In this document: positions 13,081 through 25,760 of the stretch, piece after piece
Layout of the letters: every line of letters begins with the position of its first letter
Numbering within the stretch: the stretch's first letter is position 1
Source of the DNA: Grifola frondosa
Lineage: Eukaryota; Basidiomycota; Agaricomycetes; Polyporales; Grifolaceae
Direction of reading: 5' to 3'
Length of the DNA stretch: 64,000 nucleotides
Assembly: GCA_001683735.1 (NCBI GenBank)
Contig: LUGG01000007.1
Location: 1,426,001 to 1,490,000, forward strand
Translations under genes and position numbers: made by a program
The notes under the pieces: generated by a model
Told to the model about the DNA's origin: nothing
What the model saw: the letters and a program-made list of their open reading frames with translations, nothing else
The model's database searches: none

Positions 13081-14732
13081 TAATTTCATTATTATTTAAG
13101 TCTTATTTATTTTAAAATATTATATATAACCTTCTCCTATCCTGTTGACAATATACCTACCTTTGCAAAGTATCAAACTTATTATTTAAGCCATTAATTA
13201 CTAAGTTTAAGGGTTCTAACTTACTCAAAGCTAATCAAGGACCTGAGCCCTGTCAACATAGTCCTCTCTGCATCATGTGGTCTGCATGCTCCTTATCCTC
13301 TTTGTGGGCTACAATGCCTCTTGTGCATTGTCATGCTGATTGTTTCACTTTACAGTGGGCTTTAGTGTCTCTGCATGTGACCACTGATATAATGGCCTCA
13401 GCTATGCAAATCAAATTATTTTCACATTTTGAACATCTGACAATTTCCAGAAGCTATGCTTAAATCAGTAGGATTGCACCTGCAATTACATCATTGCAGG
13501 TCATTTAAGCAATAATCTTATATCTTATTGTGATGCACAGCCAGCCGAATTACATCTACTTTAGCTTCGATGCTTTGCACACTCAATATTCATGTGACAT
13601 GTCATATCTCTATTCAAATTCACCATATGACAACATGTGATGCATCCAAATACTTGCTACCCAATTGTTCAGTGTCCAACATGCATTTGCCTTGCAAATC
13701 ACACATGTTGAACCTGATCCTAGTCTTTTTAGCTCTTACCCAGTCTCAGATTAATTCTAAAACCCAGTGACTCATGTCACATGACTCCACACATCAATAT
13801 GATGTTGCAACTATTGTTTGCAGCACATCTTGGACCATATCCCTGATGTGACACATCTCCCTTTCAAATTGATGCCCTGAGAAGGCCAATGTCTACTCCC
13901 ATGTGCCTTTGCATATTTTGCATGCTGGTGTAGTGCATGGCTATATGCAGCAGGTGTAGTAGTTCAGTCACCATATATTCTGTATTCCCTTCACCCCAAT
14001 TTCTTTAGCTTACTTGTGTCACATTTCACCCCAGACCTTCATTAATATTGCCACTGACCTTTTCCTTACTAGTTAGTATATTTACAGGATATGTTCATTG
14101 CAAGACACTTGCAATCAGCTTTTGATTATACTGAGGTCTTTTCTGTTTCAAATGCATAAAATAATTTATAAAAATTCATGTATAGTATGATACGAACCAG
14201 ATACAAGTTTTCCCCACAAGTACAGTATTCAAAATTGTCAGCTTCACTTGCAATTGCATATACTCCACACTTAACTCGACTTATACTGCAAAACTGTGAC
14301 TGCGATACTTGCAACTCTACGTGTAGACTGTTATACAAACTGTAACTGCAAACTCTGTGATCAAGAAGACCTCATTAGTTATGATATGCATGGAGCACAT
14401 GGAGAAACTACATTGTTAAGCATTCCTTTTATATTGTTTTGCATTTTCAACCCTCCAAGACACATGATTCACTTGCAACTTGTGAGTACAATTAACCATT
14501 CAGATTAGTGCAAGGGACTTATGCAAGAAATTGGGAGCCCATTCACACTGTATCTCATTGCTACTGACTTGACAATTTGTAGGATACATATTAGGTATTT
14601 TAAAGGTCAGAGTTGGCAAGAGAGTATCACTGCAACTCATTATTTCTGCTCCAGCATGAACTCTCAGTGAAAGCCCCTCACCTGGATGCAGCAGGGTTGA
14701 GAAAAGCTTAGCAAGCTTGCTTTCAACTACCA
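13081..14732. other. AT-rich, CpG-depleted repeat-like DNA
   Basis: I count six CpG dinucleotides between 13081 and 14760, whereas TpG and CpA are common (tgcatgtga, catgtgac). No coding frame is convincing. The pattern is what long-term cytosine methylation followed by deamination leaves in silenced fungal repeats. The original element is no longer recognisable. Confidence 0.65.
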
Positions 14733-16385
14733 TTTCTGGTGGGTGCAGGCTCAGCCACACCAGAATTCCTCCCCATCCTCCTCCCTCAATACTTCATCAA
14801 TTCTCTTCATTTAACATTCCCCTTAGTCCTACATATGTGTAGTTCAATTTTATATACAGTAGATACCACAAACAATAATAAAATTTTGTCTCCTCCTGCT
14901 TTGCTAGCAGGGATCCCTCCTAATTTGGAAAATGAATATTGGACAGAATCTGGAGCAAAGTGCACCCTCTGAGAGGTGGAAAGATTCTGTCCAGTGCTCG
15001 CCTCAGAGCACACAAAGCAGTATTCAGGGGTGGCTGAAGCATTCCTCTGTCCTTCCTGAATGGGATTTGCCCCTAATTTCAAGCGGACTTTTGTGGTGTA
15101 TTCCTTTGTATTGGGCATCATTATGAGCCACACATAATGCTTATCATAGATGACCCATATTGTGAAATTCTTATCAGCTTCCCCTGTAGATTATACAATT
15201 GTACTACATGAAATATAATAAAAGATTGGATGGCAGGATAGGATAAAGGAATATAATAGCTTCCAAACAAGTCCAAGATCATAAACATTGATGAGGAATT
15301 GAGGGAACCATTGAGGAATCCTGATTCACTGTAGGTGACTTGAGCCTGGTACAGCAGTATGGAGGTTTCAGCCACAATTGGGTATTTTCCTCATATCTCC
15401 CCCTCCTCATGGATTGTTGTGATGTTTATTGTATATTGTAGAGCTATATGAGTACTATATTTATAGCACTTTTTATATCTTTAAAGCTGCCACAAAAATC
15501 CCTAGCAGGGGGGTATCACATTTCAGTGTTTGAGATGCAGCATTATCAAATATGCATTAAACAGTAAGATAGAAGATGTGTCTGAGAGCTATATACAATG
15601 GAAATGTATTCAAAAATGAGCATAAAAAAAGAGCAACTGAGCAGAAGGATATTGTGATCAGTGTGGCAACTGCACCCAAGGTTTTTGTGTGTGTCCTGAA
15701 GCAGTATCAGACAGAATCTTTCCACATAAACATGCCTTATTAGGATAAAAACACCTCTCAGAGGGTGCACTTTGTCCAGATTCTGTCCAATATTCATTTC
15801 CCAAATTAGGAGGGATCCCTGCTAGCAAAGCAGGAGGAGACAAAATTTTATATTGTTTGTGGCTATCTACTGTACATAAAATTGAACTACACATATGTAG
15901 GACTAAGGGAATGTTAAATGAAGAGAATTGATGAAGTATTGAGGGAGGAGGATGGGGAGGAATTCTGGTGTGGCTGAGCCTGCACCCACCAGAAATGGTA
16001 TGTTTTACGTCACATATTCTGCCAAAATAAATTTATAACTCAAATGGGACATTAAGGCGACCAAGAGGAATAAAGGAATCAAGAGATTTGGTAAAGATTT
16101 GAGGGAGGAATTCAGGAAAACATTCTGGTGGAATTGTCAGAATGGTATGTTTTTATTTTACTATCACACAAAGTTGTTAATGTATTCTAAATCTCCTAAA
16201 TGATCGCTTTCAGACGAGCCCAAGATCATAAAATTCTGTGAAGAATTGAGAAAGCAATATGGAAAACAACATATGGTGGCTGAAACAAATATAGCAAGCA
16301 CAATGGTATGGGTATGGCGGTGATTGTGAGCATGAGTGTAGATGTCTAGCATGAGCATATAAGTAATGAGGGAGTGAGACACATT
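14733..16385. mobile_element. Older, diverged copy of the palindromic element
   Basis: 14733-15040 corresponds to the inner part of the left arm of the 6.4-kb element (the caggctcagccacacc module, the ggagggatccctcc-like block, the sctgaag block). 15040-15665 corresponds to the spacer, and 15665-16385 to the right arm. The left arm is truncated outside about 14733, with unrelated DNA beyond. Many differences are CG in the younger copy and TG or CA here, for example cggacggaatc against tggacagaatc. No coding capacity. Confidence 0.75.
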
Positions 16386-16482
16386 AATATGTCAAATATT
16401 CGACATTTGACGTGGGCTGTAATTATTTGAATTTAATTTAATTTATGTCTTAAAAAGTGCTTATCATGAAGGATCCAGATGG

Positions 16483-16544
16483 ATGACGTAGTAGCGGTCA
16501 TCGACGGGTCAAAATTGGCTCGTCGACGACCGCTACTACGTCAT
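16483..16544. repeat. 24-bp inverted repeat with 14-nt loop
   Basis: 16483-16506 and 16521-16544 are inverted copies with one mismatch (atcgacg against gtcgacg); the loop is 16507-16520. It is CpG-rich and stands alone at the edge of a CpG-poor block. It could be a small MITE, a transcribed hairpin or a footprint. Confidence 0.85.
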
Positions 16545-16599
16545 TGGTCCAGACTGGCCTATGCATTGTAGCCACCGGGCTACTTGGCACATTAGACAT

Positions 16600-17600
16600 C
16601 TGACTGCTGCAAGGCGAATACTGGACCGATTCGCTTGCGTAAACGTCGTCTTCTTCGGGTAAATTCTAGCTTTCAGACGACTCCTCATATGCATGAATTG
16701 GTGCAGTATTAATTTCTAAATCTGGGGTGGATACCAGCCAGCAAAGCAGGGGAGACGAAAATTATTGTAGTATGGGGGTCTGTATTGTAAATAATATTGA
16801 AGAGTACATTAATGAGGTAAGAGGAATGTTAAATGAAGAAATTTGATGGAGAACTGATGGAGGGCAAGGGGAGGAATTCTGGTGTGGCTGAGCCTGCACC
16901 CACCAGAAATGGTATTTTCTGTGACATGTTCTGACAAATAAAACTCAGAACATTAAATAGGTAGTATATGCGACCAAGGGGATGAAAAAATCAAGAGATT
17001 TGGTGAATATTTGGGGGGGGAATTCAGCAGAACATTCTGGGGTGGCTGCCCAGAATGGTATGTTTTTATTGTCATAGAATAAGGAATAATTTATATATTT
17101 GAACACTACAAATGAGCGCTTTCCGACGAATCTAATATGAAGAGAATCCGTGAAGAATTGAGGGAGGAATGGAGGAAAAAACATATGGTGGCTGAAATCA
17201 AAAATACCAAATGCGGTATGTTTTCCATAACATCAATTCAACCTGTACATTCACATTTATAAATGTCAACCATTAATATGGTAACTCTATAATTACTTAT
17301 TTGTAACATATAATAGATGGATTGATAATCAATACTTCAGATGACGTGTTTAGCACTTCTTGTAGTAGGCGCTCAATGCCCTGCCTTTTTGGAATATGTC
17401 AGGTTTATGATCACATATGTTTTGCTCCTTCCACAACATATGTCATAGCATCACACTGACTTCCAAAAATATTGATGATATGTTTTATGTCATGTTTTAT
17501 CATGCAAAACATTTGTTTTGTGATTAGAGGCATGACAAAGATCACGTGCATCTGACATATGTTTTATCTCCGTATGTTTTTCTCAGCCACCCGATAAGAA
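16600..17600. mobile_element. Third, partial copy of the palindromic element
   Basis: 16640-17240 follows the right arm of the 6.4-kb element in order: tttcagacga, the agcaaagcaggggagacga block, the ctggtgtggctgagcctgc module, cattctggggtggctgccc, and accaaatgcggtatgtt. The remainder to about 17600 contains scattered catatgtttt words and ctcagccaccc. Only one arm is preserved. Confidence 0.65.
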
Positions 17601-19529
17601 AAGTAAGAACCTCACATACAACATTTTCTTACTGAGTAAGAATAGATTTGTTATGTGGTTGTATTGGACTGTAACCCTAACCTCGAAATTTTGTTCCCAC
17701 GGATACAAATTTTTGTATTGAAAACACTTTCCCACGGCTTTTGCGATGAAAAGTGCGTTACAAGATTTGGCTGGGGACCTCGCCTATAAGAACGATTAAT
17801 TCGTTCCTCATCAATCGTAATTGGGTTCGTCCACCGGTTTCAGCCTATTCTGCATTCATGATAAGCTCCAGCTCTAGCTCACAGGCACGGCTGTCAATGT
17901 TTAGCCTGTAAGTCTCACCTACTCCCATTTTGGTCACTATCTCGTCTTCTTCCTCCCGGGTTGTGCCGTCCCCTGTGTACCCATTTGTTTGGCCATGACA
18001 AACTAGGATTGTAGTACTGCAACCCAAGTGTTTGTGCATTTTTTTTCTGTTCTTTGTACAATTTGCATTCAGTATTTCGGCAACCATCTGACAGTCCGTC
18101 AGTGTCCCGTGAGTGCCCTACCATCGCTTAGCATCAGCTCACCGCGAGCTGTAATTTATGTCCTCCCATTTACTCTCCGTAAGCTGTGATTTTGCATCCT
18201 TCATTCACCTCTTCTTAAGCTCTGTGGGCTTCGTAGCAACGTGGATCGTTTGTGCCGATCCCCAACGCACCGATTCCTATGCAGACTGATGTCGTGAGTT
18301 GCCTCCAAAATTTTGGTCATTGATTCACTCAATCACACCATCATGGTACGAACTTGCAGATCGTCGATGAACCTGAATCACAGTCCTTGTCAGAACCTTT
18401 AGCTCTGCTGCAACCGGTTCGTGCCTCTCGCACAGATGCGTGCTATCCAACTCACAATCTCCAACAGTTATCAGTAATCCACAATCCAGTGCTAACCACA
18501 AACCAGCTGCTGCGCCTCTGCTCAAGGAATATTATCAGAACTCTCGAGCTCAGTGTCATGATTGACACTTGCACGGGATTCCACAACGGGGTGGCCGTCA
18601 CCGACAGGCGCATTTTTTTGCTCCTGCGCAGTACGTCTCTGCGCCATTCTGCTGAACGCAGCCCAGTCATTGTACCCATTGATACAATGTGGGAGCACAC
18701 GGCATCGGGACAGCTTTCATGATACTTGTGGCCGCTCATTATTGAGCTACAATTTTTGCAACATACTGCTATCGTCGTTCCCCGGACGGACAGCCGTGGA
18801 AGGGGCATGTTCTGTTGTCCTCGCTGGCTCGGAGTGTTGGCGGATTGTCCAGAAGGTGAGCTTATCCTGTTATCATGTACGAACAAATGCTTCATCGTGT
18901 CCAGATGCGCTGGAACTTTGACTACACCCTGACAATGTTCCATACTAGATACAGACATCAACGTCCATGTTTGTCATGACCATTCAAGTAGACGATCTGC
19001 GTTAGAATTGGAATTTTTTGCATACGATTGGATTTTAAATCGAGGCTATCAGAGCACTTGGCATATTCAGCGCATATCAGAGCAGCCAACAGCCCAAACC
19101 ATAGGTGCTTAATTAGAATAATAAGAAGTGTCAAGAGCCAAGGCTGAACATTTACCATTTTGTTGCACGGTGGTTCATTTTCGCTTCCCAGATCTGAGAT
19201 GCTTGGATCACCGCATGCCAGACGCAGCCGGTATCGTTTCAAGACGCTTGATATCGATAGGAATGCTGGGCACGTCCTATCGTTTTCCTATAAGTTCTTG
19301 CTCCCAACACCATTAGTCTCATGGCGAGCCGTTGGTATTCATGTCTGATCATATCAACCTCGAAGCACAGAAGAACTGTCCCTCCTTGAAGGTTTTCTCA
19401 GGTAAGTTCGCAGAAGAAGTGTAGATGCAATTCTCATGCTGGAATGTAGGATGGTCGCCTCAACAGAGGGCCCATAGCTACACATCCATGTGGCCGCATT
19501 CAGCTCCTGGTTATTTCACTGACGCTGCA
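17601..19529. other. No recognised gene
   Basis: Frames exist on both strands. A minus-strand frame at 18958-19242 contains a hydrophobic stretch (WLLTLLIILIKHLWFGLLAA) that could be a membrane helix, but it has no partner exons I can support. Confidence 0.35.
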
Positions 19530-22026
19530 ATGAGCGCCAGTGCTCAGCAACCCGCAAGAGGACAGCATGCATTTCAAGGCGGGCGCAGTGAAGGTACATT
19601 CCGCTGCAATCTCTCGGACTTCTTCTGATCTTATTTATACTGTTACGATAGCCATGACTCCGCTGACATATCCTCACGTTGACTTGTCGAAAGCAGCAAC
19701 GGAACAAGTCCTTTCTCAGCCATCTCAGCCTGGACTGCAAGTGCATCCGTCAACAAAACCAGCATTTGTTACGATTCCTGCGTCAGTCTGTTATATTCTT
19801 TTATCGTATTTGCGATTCATTCGAGCTCACGACTGCAGCAAAAGGTATTGGAACCCAGGAGAAACTAACGTTGGGACTGAACTTAATGATGACCCCATGG
19901 AGGGCTCATCCTCTCCAGCAAGCTCTCCATCCAAGAGGACATGCCGCGCCATCCCCAGAACGAAGGCAAGTCATCCCTCCGTCTCTATGTCAGCTCGCGA
20001 ATAAGCGGCTATGATAAACAGGAACAGCTTGCCGATTCTGACGATAGCATGTCAGAGGCTGATCCTCCTCATGAATCCAAGTCGCCAGCACGGGGAATGA
20101 AAGGAAAGTCCCGCGCACTGGGTCGCAGTCCCAGGCAACCTCGTCGACATTTCAATGACCCTCTTCACGGTTTGTCATTGAATTTTGGCATTGCGTCACA
20201 GCCTGCTACATCTTCCACCGATCCCGTCTCCTCGTTAGGTCACTGTGCTCCGTCTGCGATGAGCTATACGACTCCAATTCCCACCTCGGTGGCGGAAATC
20301 AATGAGAGATACCACGTAATATATCCAACTCAAATTCTTATTTTCATAGCGGACTGATGTCTTTTCAAGCGCGCTGTTGATACTATGCCGTCTACTCATA
20401 ATTCAATTCCCACACCTGATATTACGCAGTCCGCTCCTCCTAATTTAGTTCCGACACCTGTGCCTGCGCCACAACCAAATACTGGTTACAATGCAGTACG
20501 TGCGACTCCTTAAAGGCTTTTTAGTGATCTGATATACATTCAAGCCATCTGTTGTCCCCTCTCCGCGCAATACTTGCAATGTACCCGTGGAGTCCCAGAG
20601 TTCCACGCCGGTGTTGAACGAACATATTTGTCCACCTAATCAAACCCATGCCCCACAGACGACTCACGGAGGTCACAATGTACACGTTACCTTTATCGTA
20701 TTCAACTAGATACTAACATCTTCTCATAGCCCATTCATGCGACCCGGGATGACATTTTGGAAATGCGGCAGGACTTACATAACATTAGCCACCAATTGGG
20801 ACGATTTGCTGATATGCTCATGACCGTTATGTTGAAGGATTCTAGCCCAAAAAATCCCAACGACCCCGGAAAAGGCAGTGAAATAAAGATGGAGGTTGAC
20901 AGCGATGAAGGCTCTGCTGCAGATGTCGAAGATACCATTCCAAGCTCGCCAATGTTCCGTGAGCCTCGTAAAGCCAGGATCATACCGGCACGTCGAAGTG
21001 GGGATTCCTTGGCGCTAGCTGTATGTCTCAGAATTTCTGCGAAGCCCTCGTCTGACATTATTATATGGGATTAGAGGGATGTGCAGCAACATGCAAGGTT
21101 CTTAATGAATCGAGAAAACTGGAATTCTCCTTTCGATCCTGCGTTTCTGGCTGCCGAAGCAGAAGTCTTGGCTTTTGATCCCTCCCGCGGATATTGCTGC
21201 ACAGCGGATCATTTCCGCCCGGATCTTGGATCGCCTCCGGGGACTCCTTGGAACAAATCGATTGCCAAGGTCTTTGTCAAAAGTTTCATGGAAGAAGAGA
21301 TATACTCGTGCACAAACTCAGATGAGGTTGAGGTTGCTTTTCGAACCCATTTGAAGCACTTGCGCAAGATGCTGGCAAGGGCTGGTATGTCGAAAGCTGA
21401 GGTTGCTACACGGCTGATTTCTGCCAAAAGGGCAGAGAGAAAATGAAACGTCCGTGTATTTTTTTCCATCTGGGATCCACCTCGCTGACACGCAACGTTA
21501 GCTTTTCTATCGCCAAATCGAGGTGGCTGCCAATCATTCAGAATTGAGGCGGCATTTAGATATCTTACAGACTCTCGGAGTAGATGGGATAAGCTCAGAT
21601 GAGTCGGATCATGAGAACGGGGTGGCTCAGTACCGCGTTCTTGTGAAGCCATGGAGAAATCCTATGCTCACTCCTTGGTTGAGGACATTCGACACCGCTT
21701 ATCGAAGGGATCGATTGAACGGAGGCAACCAGACCACTAGGGGAGCTCAGCCTCATCTCCGCCTGGCTTCGCAGAAGCTGGACTACTCACGGCCAGCCGT
21801 TCCTCGTCTTCCCTACAATGCGTACGAGGTGAAGTGGCTGCAGAATCTTTCTCAATTCGATCTCGAATCGCTTCTCCCGACCAGCGGGAATATAAGTTCT
21901 TTCATACCCCTACGATGATGGAGTGAGTCTCGATTTAGTATAGGTTCCTTGCTGCAAGGCTGACCATTTTGCAGGTTGGCCCAGGCGTACGATGGGGATC
22001 ACAACAAGAATAGACCATATGTATGA
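19530..22026 (+). CDS. Acidic/basic orphan-family protein of agaricomycetes, function unknown
   Basis: A chain of exons joins in phase: MSASAQQPARGQHAF (ATG at 19530), AMTPLTYPHVDLSKA, a Ser/Pro-rich acidic part (DDPMEGSSSPASSPSKRT, ADSDDSMSEADPP), a helical segment (DDILEMRQDLHNISHQLG), FDPSRGYCCTADHFRPDL, WNKSIAKVFVKSFMEEEIYS, and a C-terminal block (LQTLGVDGISSDESDHENG, VLVKPWRNPMLTPWLRTFD). The last exon ends LAQAYDGDHNKNRPYV. I recall similar hypothetical proteins, scattered in many copies, in agaricomycete genomes, often near transposons; no activity is known to me. One base is missing at 21886-21888: with it the C-terminus reads EYKFFHTPTMME and splices into the last exon. Whether it belongs to the transposon that follows is not shown by the sequence. 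Confidence 0.55.
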
Positions 22027-22325
22027 GGTGCATACGGTTAAAGACGGGGCATTAAGTGTCTAAAGGAGCATCTAAGCTCGTGATCGCGAGCCGCTTGAAG
22101 TAGTAGTTCGTTCTGGCAGGAAAACAATGTGTAGTTAGGTATATGTATACATGGTCAATAATGACCGCTCCGATATTACGTGCAGCCTTATGTAGTCGGT
22201 GACCGGCATGACTCTCAAGTGCAATAAACACACGCACTTTCACAGATTAAGGATAGCCATACATACTTCGCATATCGTTACGGTCGTAAAGACTTCATAA
22301 ACCTGTATAATAATAATTACGACCA
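22027..22325. other. Convergent intergenic region
   Basis: About 300 bp between two stop codons. Nothing else is seen. Confidence 0.5.
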
Positions 22326-23423
22326 TCAGACTGCATCAGCAATATGATCCCGCAAGTCCTTTACCCCCTCAGTCAACTTCCGCAGCATGTGGAGCGCAGT
22401 AGCGATGCTCGCGAATGCGTGTGTGCAGTATGTGCCGATACTACGCAAGAGTTGGAGGTGGCTCTCGCACCAGCGCAGCTCATGACCGTTCCCACCAAGC
22501 CAAGTCCGTGGCTCCGAGAGCAACTTGCTCTTTGTGGAAGACACGGACTCGTCCTCTACATCGACGATTTCTTGCAACACCGTCAGCAAATATTCAAGCC
22601 GATTGAGATTTGCGAAATGCGATTCGGCTTCAAGAATGAGGTGTTGCATCTGTGAACCAAGGACATTATTGAAGTCGATGAACTCCGTGACCACCCTGTT
22701 GGTCTCAGGACCTCGGGAAAAGGGCCATATTATGTTGAATAGGGAGCTCTGGCGAGTGGCGGTTCTGAGAGCACGAAAGACATAGTCATTGATCGCTATA
22801 GCACTGCAACATTGCATGGCTCACTTAAGTGCTGAACCGGTGGAAAGTACATCTAGTACACACCTGTCCACTGTCCCACTAATTTTCGATGCGAGCTTCT
22901 GTAGGCCTTTACCCATCTTCTTCGCCTCTTCCACAAAGTCAACAAGAGTATTCACCAATTCTTCGCTCCTGAGATTGCTCGCCCGGATCAATGTGACAAG
23001 ATTCGACCCAGCCATTTCCATCTTCCTGATCTCCAAACTCATCGCGGAGCTGTCGGTCGCTCCATCCAACAGCGGCTGAAACATTTCACTCTGCACGTTC
23101 ATCAGTTTTAGGTAGTCCGCCCGCTGCGGTGCGATGTGACAGATAGAGGAGCGGGAAATGCCGGGGAGGATGCAGAGTGTGCCATGGGTATCCATCAAGC
23201 GACCAAAAAAGAAAAGACACCATATGACGATGAATGCAACGAGGGGTTTGCGTAGAAGGTGAAAAGCCATATACACGATGTTCAACACGTACTGTAGCGC
23301 CATCATCTGTAGCAGCCTTGTTCGAGTGAATGTAACACAGAGTACATGTCCGTTGTCGGCGTCGGTCGGCGTCGGGAAAGAGAGACCTATCCTTGGGGAA
23401 TTGGAACTGGGCAGGCGGAGCAT
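22326..23423 (-). CDS. Single-span membrane protein with helical bundle, function unknown
   Basis: Two exons, 22864-23423 and 22326-22803, join in phase across a 60-nt GT..AG intron, giving about 345 residues. The N-terminus is followed by a hydrophobic helix (RKPLVAFIVIWCLFFFG) and then CILPGISRSSICH. The rest is predicted to be mostly long amphipathic helices (SEELVNTLVDFVEEAKKMG, FANLNRLEYLLTVLQEIVD). I recognise the layout (one TM helix, LPGISxSxxC, helical tail) from a multicopy agaricomycete family of unknown role. The frame is intact. The start at 23423 is the first ATG of the open frame. Confidence 0.65.
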
Positions 23424-23689
23424 CGCCCAGGTGTGCTAAATCGTGACGCAGAATCAAATAATGACAAACAACACCAAATATCGACACCACAAGAAACTTC
23501 TAACTTCGAAGTCGCAATGAACCAAAAGCTGTATGTGGGCGCGCCGATATCAAACTTTTGGTGAACGCGCGCAGAATCATACGGCTTTTTTCATCCCTCA
23601 AGCCATACCCAACTTCTGTGCCCGTAGGCTTGCCATCTGCTTCTCGTCCCGGCGAAGTCACCGGAGCAAGATGCTCGAGTGAACTCTTG

Positions 23690-24486
23690 GTTGGTGCTGG
23701 CATGTTTCAGACTCCTGGATGTATGCTCTACGGTCTCTCTCCCGGTAATACATGCAGAATGATGTATCATCACTACAGCCGAAGCTATCGACCAGTGTCC
23801 AAAACTTTCCCAAATCATGAGGTGACGATGGTGAGTCGACTTTGCACACTTTCTCGTATTCAATTCTTATGTCCTCTCAGGAGGAAACGGCCGCCGCCTC
23901 GTTGGACACAATTTTAAAGAAGAATCAAGTGCCATCGAGCAATGTTCGTAATACATTATGATCTACATCAAACATTGTATTAATCACACCGCTATTCTCA
24001 TAGGGTTCAAAGTTCTATCTGAAGCGGCTCTTTACAGTCTTTTACAACATTCTACCAAGTTCACATTCGGTTGTTCACTGCCGTTCTTCAGCAAATGGCT
24101 AGGGCGGACCTCATGACTGCCCTGCCCAGTCCGGCTGTCGGAGGTGAGCTGCTTTATGTCATTCATGAACTCGATCCTAATTTTCGCGTAAAGGTTCCAT
24201 GCAGAGCCAAATGAAAGCAAAGCTGGCAAGCATGAACCTTAAGTCTTTGGCTTGAAGTCAAACGTTCCCGGGTTGCTCACGGCACACAACTTTCGGGTTC
24301 TGCGTAACTCATTCCTTTCCCCTGACTCCGCTGGTGGTGATCCGGCTGCCACCTTGGCTCAGCAACGTGCTAAGTTGAAGGCTAGCCATGCCGCTCACCA
24401 TATCTCTGCGCCTGCTCTCGCGACTGCTGTCGGTGCCGATGGCCGCAACACGTGGGTGGTTCGGGTTCCTCTCGGCTCAGTCAAGT
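23690..24486 (+). CDS. C-terminal part of a conserved protein, possibly Puf/Jsn1-type RNA-binding
   Basis: Short exons read HEVTM, EETAAASLDTILKKNQVPSS, FKVLSEAALYSLLQHSTKFT, LFTAVLQQMARADLMTALPS, SMQSQMKAKLASMNLKSLA and, one frame away, HNFRVLRNSFLSPDSAGGDP followed by AATLAQQRAKLKASHAAHHI. The last part reminds me of the tail of basidiomycete Puf (pumilio-repeat) proteins of the Jsn1 type. That is a memory-based guess; no pumilio repeat is visible in what remains. The 5' part of the gene is missing, replaced by the membrane-protein gene on the other strand. This is probably a truncated relic. Confidence 0.3.
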
Positions 24487-24879
24487 AGACGAACGCGCGT
24501 CATCTCTGAGGCAGGAGATGTCCATCTCCACTTCTAACAGCATCATCTCTTCGCGTCCCAAGAGCACATGTTTTTCGGGCGTTGCGAATGCCTTCAAGAC
24601 TCCGAGCGGAACGCCAGCAGGGCTGGTACCCTCAATGGATTTGGCTGTCACAATGGCTGGGGCGGCATGCGGACCGGATATGAACCCGAGCTCGTCTCTG
24701 AGTCCCTGCTCGACGAGCCTTTGTGTTCTCCAGAAGGTGTATCCAGTCCATGCTCCAACGTTGAAGGCATCTCCGTGGCCGCAGCCATCGACGGCCACTT
24801 ATTTAATGTTGCGCGCTTCACCTCCCCCACCAATGCAGGCGATGCGCAAGACCTGCGGCGGCACAGCCCCGTGCTTCGA

Positions 24880-25760
24880 CAATTTTGTCTTTCCCGTCGG
24901 TGACCATGGGGATGCAATCCTTGCGCCATCTGTGCATTCGGGCACGTTGAATATCTGCTTGCGCCGCCGCGGATCGTCACAGCAGCTGCAATACCTCGAG
25001 TGGCCGCACATGAACATGCCGAAGGATCCGCGCGCGTGCTCAGGCTGATGCGACAGGTAGAGGAGGTGGTGGAGCGTGGTCGGGGCGAAGGCGACATGCC
25101 TTGGGCGAGGGCCCGTTGCACAAGGGATTGCAGATACCGTCGCGTAACAAGACCGCGCTGGTGCGGCCGGCACATTGCATGAATTAGACCCTACGCTCGG
25201 CGTCGCGAAGCATGCGCAGGGAAACTCGTCGGTGCTCTTGCATTGTTCGGCGGGGGTCTTCCTCGCTGTCGACATTGTGCTTGATGGCGTGCTCCGCGAG
25301 ATGCGTAAGAGGAAGGAGGGCAAGCTGTGTCTGCCACGGCGGCTGAGGAGTGGGGGCTCGTTGCCACCTAATGGGATGGGAGCGGGAGCGGAAGTAGAAG
25401 TAGAAGCCCTGAAAGTAGCGGTGCAGAGCCGATGGAGGTCGACTCCAGCCCGAGTCCGCGCCGGAGGCAGTCGCTGTGAACGTCACTGCGCTGACTGTGC
25501 CAGTGTCGGTGGGGCAGAACGAGGTGCATGTGCCTGTTGCGGGCTTCACAGGGGCGGCTTACCTTTTGGCGCAGCAGCCGGCTTTGGCCTATCTCGCTCT
25601 TGCAGAGGCACGTTCTCCAGCACAGCGTGGGTACTCATCCTGGATAAGAGATCTCTACCATATCCTTCAGGCTCTTGACGTCCCTACTGCACTCGATTTC
25701 GCACAGCTCCATTCAATTACCTACATACGGTGGGAGATCGCAGTGTCGCGTTGTGTGGTG
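24880..25760 (+). pseudogene. Broken protein tyrosine phosphatase without catalytic arginine
   Basis: Classical PTP elements are visible in order: QLQYLEWPHMNMPKDP (usually YxxWPDxxVP), then in the next frame VLRLMRQVEEVVERG, then SSVLLHCSAGVFLAVDIVLD with REMRKRKEG. The signature loop should read HCSAGxGRTG. Here HCSAGV is followed directly by FLAVD, so about six residues including the essential arginine are missing in frame. A frameshift also separates the two halves near 25030. Without the arginine the protein could not catalyse dephosphorylation. The following Val/Pro-rich part (ALTVPVSVGQNEVHVPVAGF) fits a C-terminal extension. The family assignment is firm; the cause of the loss is inference. 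Confidence 0.6.

Noticed and set aside
17676..17690. Telomere-like taaccctaacc
   Set aside because: Less than two repeat units; expected by chance in AT-rich DNA and no array follows.
18452..18961. 169-codon minus-strand frame as a gene
   Set aside because: No motif; the opposite strand is open over the same interval, typical of chance frames.
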